Assembly (NCBI GenBank): GCA_963764195.1
Contig: CAVXRG010000010.1
Location: 744,001-808,000 of the forward strand
Length of the DNA stretch: 64,000 nt
Direction: 5' to 3'
DNA from: JBDSSS01 sp963764195
GTDB lineage: Bacteria > Actinomycetota > Actinomycetes > Actinomycetales > Dermatophilaceae
The position numbers were made by a program, and so were the translations under genes. The first letter of the stretch is position 1, and every line of letters begins with the position of its first letter. Of the stretch, positions 59,917-64,000 are shown one piece after another. The notes under the pieces were generated by a model. The model was not told the DNA's origin. It was given only the letters and a program-made list of their open reading frames with translations, and did no database searches.

Positions 59917-61782
59917 TCAGGGGTTGTCGTAGAGGGCCTCGAGCTCGGCGCGGTGCTTGTCGGTGACGACCTTGCGACGCAGCTTCATGCTCGGCGTGAG
60001 GTCACCGGCCTCGACCGTGAGGTCGTGGTCGAGGATGGTGAACTTCTTGACCGTCTCCCAGCGGTTGAGGCCGGCGTTGAGCTCGTCGACGTAGTGCTGC
60101 ACGAGGGCCCGGGCCTGCGGGGAGGCGGCGATCTCGGCATACGACTGTCCGTCCATCCCCGAGGTCGCGGCCCACGCGGTGATCGCGTCGGGGTCGAGCG
60201 TGACGAGGGCGGTCGCGTAGTTGTGGCCCGCGCCGTGGACGAGGAACTGGCTGACGAAGGGGCACCGGCCCTTGAAGCGCGCCTCGATCGCCGACGGGGC
60301 GATGAACTTGCCGCCGGAGGTCTTGAAGACGTCCTTCTTGCGGTCGGTGACGTAGAGGAAGCCGCGCTCGTCGAGGTGGCCGATGTCGCCGGTGCTGAAC
60401 CAGCCGTCCTCGGTGAGCACCTCGGCCGTCGCCTCGGGGTTGTTGTGGTAGCCGGTCATGACACCGGGGCCCTTGATGAGGATCTCGCCGTCCTCCTCGG
60501 CGATCCGGACCTCGGTGCCGGGCATCGGCCACCCGCACGAGCCGAAGACGTAGGCTCCCGGCTCCGAGCTGCTCACCGTCGTGCCGGAGGAGGTCTCGGT
60601 CAGGCCGTAGCCCTCGACGACGAGCAGACCGACGGAGCCGAACCAGCGGGCCACGTCGGAGTTGAGCGGCGCCGAGCCGCTGAGCATGACCCGCATCCGG
60701 CCGCCGAAGCGCTCGCGGACCTTGGCGAGGACGAGCCGGTCGGCGAGGGCGTACTGGATCCCGAGCAGGGCCCCCGGCTCCTCGCCGCGCTCGCGGGCGT
60801 CGCGCACCTGGGCGCCGACCCCGAGGGCCCAGGTCGACCAGCGCCTTCTTCACCCCGGTCTCCTGCGCGAACATCAGCGCGATCCGGCCGTGGACCTTCT
60901 CGAAGATCCGGGGCGGGCCGCACATGAAGGTCGGCTTGACGATCGCGAGGTTCTCGACGATCTTGTCGACCCGCCCGTCGATCGCGGTCGGGAAGCCGAG
61001 CTGCAGACCGGTGGCGAGCAGCATCTTGCCGAAGACGTGCGAGAGCGGGAGCCAGAGGTACTGGAGGTCGTCCTTCGTGAGGGTGCCCGACGCCTCGGCC
61101 GTCGCGCCCTCGTAGACGACGCTGTCCTGCACGAGCCGCACGCCCTTGGGGCGGCCGGTCGTGCCGGAGGTGTAGATGATGACGGCGAGGCTGTCGGGAC
61201 GGAGCGCGTCGATCCGCTCGTCGACCGCGGAGGGGCTCGTCGCGAGCAGCGCTCGGCCGCGGGCCGCGAGATCGTCGGTCGTGATCACCCAGCCGTCCTC
61301 GCTGCCGGGTCCGGTGAGCGCGATGACCTGGCGCACACCGGGGAGGTCGGCGCGCCGCTCGCTCAGCTTGGCGACCTGGGCCTCGTCCTCGGCGAAGACG
61401 ATGCCGCTCTCGGAGTCGGCGAGGATGTAGGCGACGTCGTCGGCGATCGTCGTCGGGTAGACCGTCGTCGTCGCCCCGCCGCTGCAGATGATCGCGAGGT
61501 CCGCAAGCACCCACTCCACGCGGGTCGTCGACGCGATGGCGACCCGGTCCTCGGGCTGGACCCCGAGGTCGATCAGCCCGGCCGCCCAGGCGCGGACCAT
61601 CGGCGTCGGTCTCGCGCCAGGTGAGCGTCACCAGCTCGGTGCCGCCGTCAGTCGAAGGACAGGTATGCCGGGGAGTCGGGGGTGCGCGCGACGCGGTCCC
61701 GGAAGAGGGCGCCGACACTCGGCGCCCGCTCGTCGAGCACTCGCTGGTTGACGGTGCGGTCGGCCACGGCGTGCAGGGGCAT
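59917..61782 (-). pseudogene. fadD: Long-chain fatty acid-CoA ligase (FadD15-like) with three frameshifts
   Basis: An AMP-forming acyl-CoA synthetase of about 620 residues when repaired. It starts at ATG 61782 (MPLHAVADRTVNQRVL). Single extra bases occur near 61646-61654 (before GGTELVTLTWRE), near 61600-61603 (before MVRAWAAGLIDLGV) and near 60827-60838 (before ALGVGAQVRDARERGE); removing each restores homology. The core motifs are intact: IIYTSGTTGRPKG, GYGLTETSS, DGWFSTGDIG and DRKKDVFKTSGGKF. As read, only fragments would be made. All three changes are insertions, as in rnj and lutC, which suggests consensus errors. Confidence 0.88.
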
Positions 61783-61915
61783 TCGGACTCCTTCGTCGCT
61801 GCGGCGGCCCGACCTCGGCGTGGCGGACCGCTGCCCTGCCCGGATGATGCCATTCATCGGAGCCGGGGACCACGATCGCGCCCGGATGGACACCGCACCG
61901 TGACCCGTCGGTAAC

Positions 61916-63076
61916 TTATCGTCCGCGCCCGGGTCGCGTCGAGGCGGCGGACACGGCGCCGACGAGCCCGACCGCCAGCCAGGCGGCGATCATCGACGAA
62001 CCACCGTAGGAGACGAACGGCAGCGGCAGGCCGGTGACGGGCACGAGTCCGAGGTTCATCCCGATGTTCTCGAAGGCCTGCACCCCGAGCCACACCGCCA
62101 CCCCGGTCGCCACGATCCGGCCGAAGGCGTCCGCACGACCGGCGACGACGGCCGCCCGCGCGACGATGAAACCGATGAGCAGGATGATCCCCAGGGCGCC
62201 GACGAACCCCAGCTCCTCGCCCGCGACGGAGAAGACGAAGTCGGTCTCCTGGAAGGGGATCCGACCCGCCTGGGTCTGGCTGCCGTGGAAGAGCCCCTCG
62301 CCGTCGAGACCGCCGGAGGCGATCGCGATGCGCACCTGCCGGGTCTGGTAGCCGATCCCCTGCGGGTCGAGGCTGGGGTCGAGGAAGGCGCGCAGGCGGT
62401 TGCGCTGGTAGCCGCTGAGGAGGGGGGTGAGGAAGGCCACGGCCACCCCGGCGACCCCTGCGACGACCACCGCGGCGGTCCACAGCCGCGGGGCGCCGGC
62501 CGTCGCGATGACGACGACCGCCATCGCGACGAGGACGAGGGCCGACCCGAGGTCGGGCTGGGCGAGCACGAGCAGGACCGGGATGCCGGCGACCACCCAG
62601 GCGAGCACGACGTCCCGGTTCCGCTGCGCGAGTCCCCGGTCGGCGCGGTCGGCGAGGAGCATGGCGAGCCCGACGGCCAGGGCGACCTTCATCAGCTCGG
62701 ACGGCTGGAGGGTGAAGCCGCCGGGCAGCCGGATCCACGAGCGCGACCCGTTGACGGTCGAACCGAGCGGCGAGAGCACGGCGGTCAGGCCCACGACGGC
62801 GAGGACGTAGACGGCCGGCGCGATGGCCCGGAGGACCCGCACGTCGAGCCGCGCGACGACGAACGCCCCGACCATGCCGATCGCGACCGAGACGAGCTGC
62901 TTGAGGGCGAGCGAGGCCCCGTGGTCCGCCCGCGTCGAGGACCAGATGAGCACGACCCCGACGAGGGAGAGCCCGGCTGCTCCGATGAAGAGTCCGAGGT
63001 CGGTCCGCAGCCACGAGCGGCCGCCCGCCCGGGGAGCGGTTACGAGCGGACGATCGAGGAGAGGATCTCGCGGCAC
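61916..63076 (-). CDS. rodA: Rod shape-determining protein RodA (SEDS glycosyltransferase)
   Basis: A 386-residue ten-helix SEDS protein that polymerises lipid II in the side wall with PBP2. STVNGSRSWIRLPGGFTLQP, then SELMK, is the family signature containing the W-x-x-L region; TDFVFSVAGEELGFVGALG and LPLPFVSYGGSSM are also conserved. The only plausible start is GTG 63076, inside the end of ribF (37-base overlap). It is far from mrdA and mreBCD (38-42 kb), its usual neighbours. Confidence 0.9.
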   Translation of the reverse strand: MPRDPLLDRPLVTAPRAGGRSWLRTDLGLFIGAAGLSLVGVVLIWSSTRADHGASLALKQLVSVAIGMVGAFVVARLDVRVLRAIAPAVYVLAVVGLTAVLSPLGSTVNGSRSWIRLPGGFTLQPSELMKVALAVGLAMLLADRADRGLAQRNRDVVLAWVVAGIPVLLVLAQPDLGSALVLVAMAVVVIATAGAPRLWTAAVVVAGVAGVAVAFLTPLLSGYQRNRLRAFLDPSLDPQGIGYQTRQVRIAIASGGLDGEGLFHGSQTQAGRIPFQETDFVFSVAGEELGFVGALGIILLIGFIVARAAVVAGRADAFGRIVATGVAVWLGVQAFENIGMNLGLVPVTGLPLPFVSYGGSSMIAAWLAVGLVGAVSAASTRPGRGR

Positions 63077-63999
63077 CGGGCCACGTCCTCGCGCATCTGC
63101 ACGACCAGGCTGTCCATCCCGTCGAACTTCAGGGTGGGCCGCAGGTGCTCGACGAACTCCACGGCGACCCGCTCCCCGTAGAGGTCGAGGTCGGTGCGGT
63201 CGAGCACGTAGGCCTCGACCCGGCGCTGGGTCCCGTCGAAGGTCGGGTTGGTGCCGACCGAGATCGCGGCCGGCAGGGTGCGGTCCCGGGCGTCCGCCGG
63301 CAGGTCGTGGCGCACCAGCCACCCGGCATACACCCCGTCGGCGGGCACGAGGCCCTCGTGGTCCTGGCTGAGGTTCGCCGTCGGGTAGCCGAGCTCGCGG
63401 CCGCGGTGGTCACCGTGGACGACCCGCCCCGCGACCTGGTGCGGGCGGCCGAGGATCTCGGCCGCGTGGCTCACCGCGCCGCCGAGCAGCTCGGAGCGCA
63501 GCTGGGTCGAGCTCCAGCGGGCGCCCTCACCGATGTCGTCGAGGGCGATCACCGCGAAGCCGTGCACCGCGCCGAGGTCTCGCAGGGTCTGCACGTCACC
63601 GGAGTTGCGCACCCCGAAACGGGTGTCCTTGCCGACGACGACCGCGCACGCCCCGAGCGCCTCGACGAAGGTCGCCTCGACGAACTCCTCGGGTGTCTGC
63701 TGGGCGTACTCGCGGGTGAAGGCGATGACGAGCACGGCTCCGAGACCGACGTCGGCCAGCGCCTCGAGGCGCTGGTCCACCGACATCACCATCTCGGGGG
63801 CGCGGTCCGGGTAGAGCACCGCGATGGGGTGCGGCTCGAAGGTCACGGCGACGGGGGTGGCCCCCCGGTTGGCTGCCTCGCGGACGACCCGGGCGAGCAC
63901 CTCGCGGTGCCCGCGGTGGACGCCGTCGAAGTTGCCGAGCGTGACGACGGTCGGACCCAGGTCCGCCGGGATGTCGTCGAAACCGTTCCACCGCTGCAC
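63040..63999 (-). CDS. ribF: Bifunctional riboflavin kinase / FAD synthetase
   Basis: A 319-residue RibF making FMN and FAD. The FAD synthetase domain has VVTLGNFDGVHRGHREVLA and VVVGKDTRFGVRNSGD; the kinase domain has GRVVHGDHRGRELGYPTANL and ISVGTNPTFDG. The GTG at 63999, the very last bases of the window, fits the family start (MQRWNGFDDIP), so the gene is complete. It usually lies beside truB and rpsO; here rodA follows it. Confidence 0.94.
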   Translation of the reverse strand: MQRWNGFDDIPADLGPTVVTLGNFDGVHRGHREVLARVVREAANRGATPVAVTFEPHPIAVLYPDRAPEMVMSVDQRLEALADVGLGAVLVIAFTREYAQQTPEEFVEATFVEALGACAVVVGKDTRFGVRNSGDVQTLRDLGAVHGFAVIALDDIGEGARWSSTQLRSELLGGAVSHAAEILGRPHQVAGRVVHGDHRGRELGYPTANLSQDHEGLVPADGVYAGWLVRHDLPADARDRTLPAAISVGTNPTFDGTQRRVEAYVLDRTDLDLYGERVAVEFVEHLRPTLKFDGMDSLVVQMREDVARCREILSSIVRS

Positions 64000-64000
64000 G

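Larger units (their letters stand above)
659..63332. repeat. Dispersed iterated 8-mer CGGCATAC / GTATGCCG
   Basis: About 30 copies by eye. GTATGCCG on plus begins at 659, 821, 9347, 12991, 15893, 22206, 23843, 26776, 36872, 39182, 43150, 55088, 59859, 61663. CGGCATAC on plus begins at 3237, 9694, 10678, 12791, 16913, 19544, 20915, 29892, 38191, 40778, 49161, 54931, 57186, 59559, 60135, 63324. Every copy of the 7-mer I found extends to the same 8-mer. Composition alone would give about two copies (rough estimate at 72% G+C). Confidence 0.8.

Noticed and set aside
659..63332. Reading CGGCATAC as an FtsK-orienting (KOPS) site, since ftsK is in the window
   Set aside because: KOPS must be skewed to one strand along a replichore; here the two orientations are equal (14 and 16) and intermingled.

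Overview
The window is a 64 kb piece of a high-GC actinobacterial chromosome. Codon use is strongly G/C-ended, GTG starts and 4-base stop/start overlaps (ATGA, GTGA) are common, and SAM-IV and translational T-box leaders point the same way. The gene content and order (ftsK-rnj-dapA-dfrA-thyA, pnp-rpsO, ileS-folC-ndk-mreBCD-mrdA) fit a Micrococcales lineage, possibly Intrasporangiaceae; that assignment is an inference from style, not a database match. The window is almost wholly housekeeping and catabolic chromosome: I saw no phage, insertion sequence, CRISPR array, rRNA or convincing tRNA.

Layout. 1-8128: a cut-off membrane protein, then the high-affinity potassium uptake operon kdpFABC with its sensor kinase and response regulator kdpDE, mostly with overlapping reading frames. 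8147-18068: ftsK (DNA translocase); a SAM-IV riboswitch with a cysteine-desulfurase-like aminotransferase; then on the minus strand thyA-dfrA (dTMP and folate) and dapA-rnj-EEP protein. 18146-26548: a catabolic insert, with paaABCDE (phenylacetyl-CoA epoxidase) on minus, then a His-rich acetyltransferase, azlCD (branched-chain amino acid export) and lutABC (lactate oxidation) on plus. 26579-31842: dapB, a secreted beta-propeller-type protein, pnp and rpsO. 32126-36860: a small membrane protein, a lipoprotein, dihydrolipoamide dehydrogenase and a DUF3311/sodium-solute symporter pair. 36939-49300: a long minus-strand run ileS (T-box controlled), GNAT, folC, an L12-like membrane protein, DUF4233, ndk, mreBCD, mrdA, FUSC. 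49322-54952: a TetR regulator divergent from a complete liv-type ABC importer. 55026-63999: FAD-linked oxidase, degenerate NUDIX protein, a copper-type lipoprotein behind a CsoR-like palindrome, a radical SAM protein, a frameshifted acyl-CoA synthetase, rodA and ribF.

Most distinctive signals. (1) The 8-mer CGGCATAC/GTATGCCG occurs about 30 times, equally on both strands, in coding and non-coding DNA, and forces rare codons (TAT, GCA, ATA); it looks like a selected, highly iterated genomic word. (2) Three genes (rnj, lutC, fadD) carry five single-base insertions in total, which is more consistent with consensus errors than with decay, because rnj is a core gene and the rest of each reading frame is intact. 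(3) Two clear cis-regulatory RNAs (SAM-IV, T-box) and a putative copper operator are present. (4) rodA and the radical SAM gene, usually close to mrdA in actinobacteria, sit about 20 kb away on the other side of ileS.
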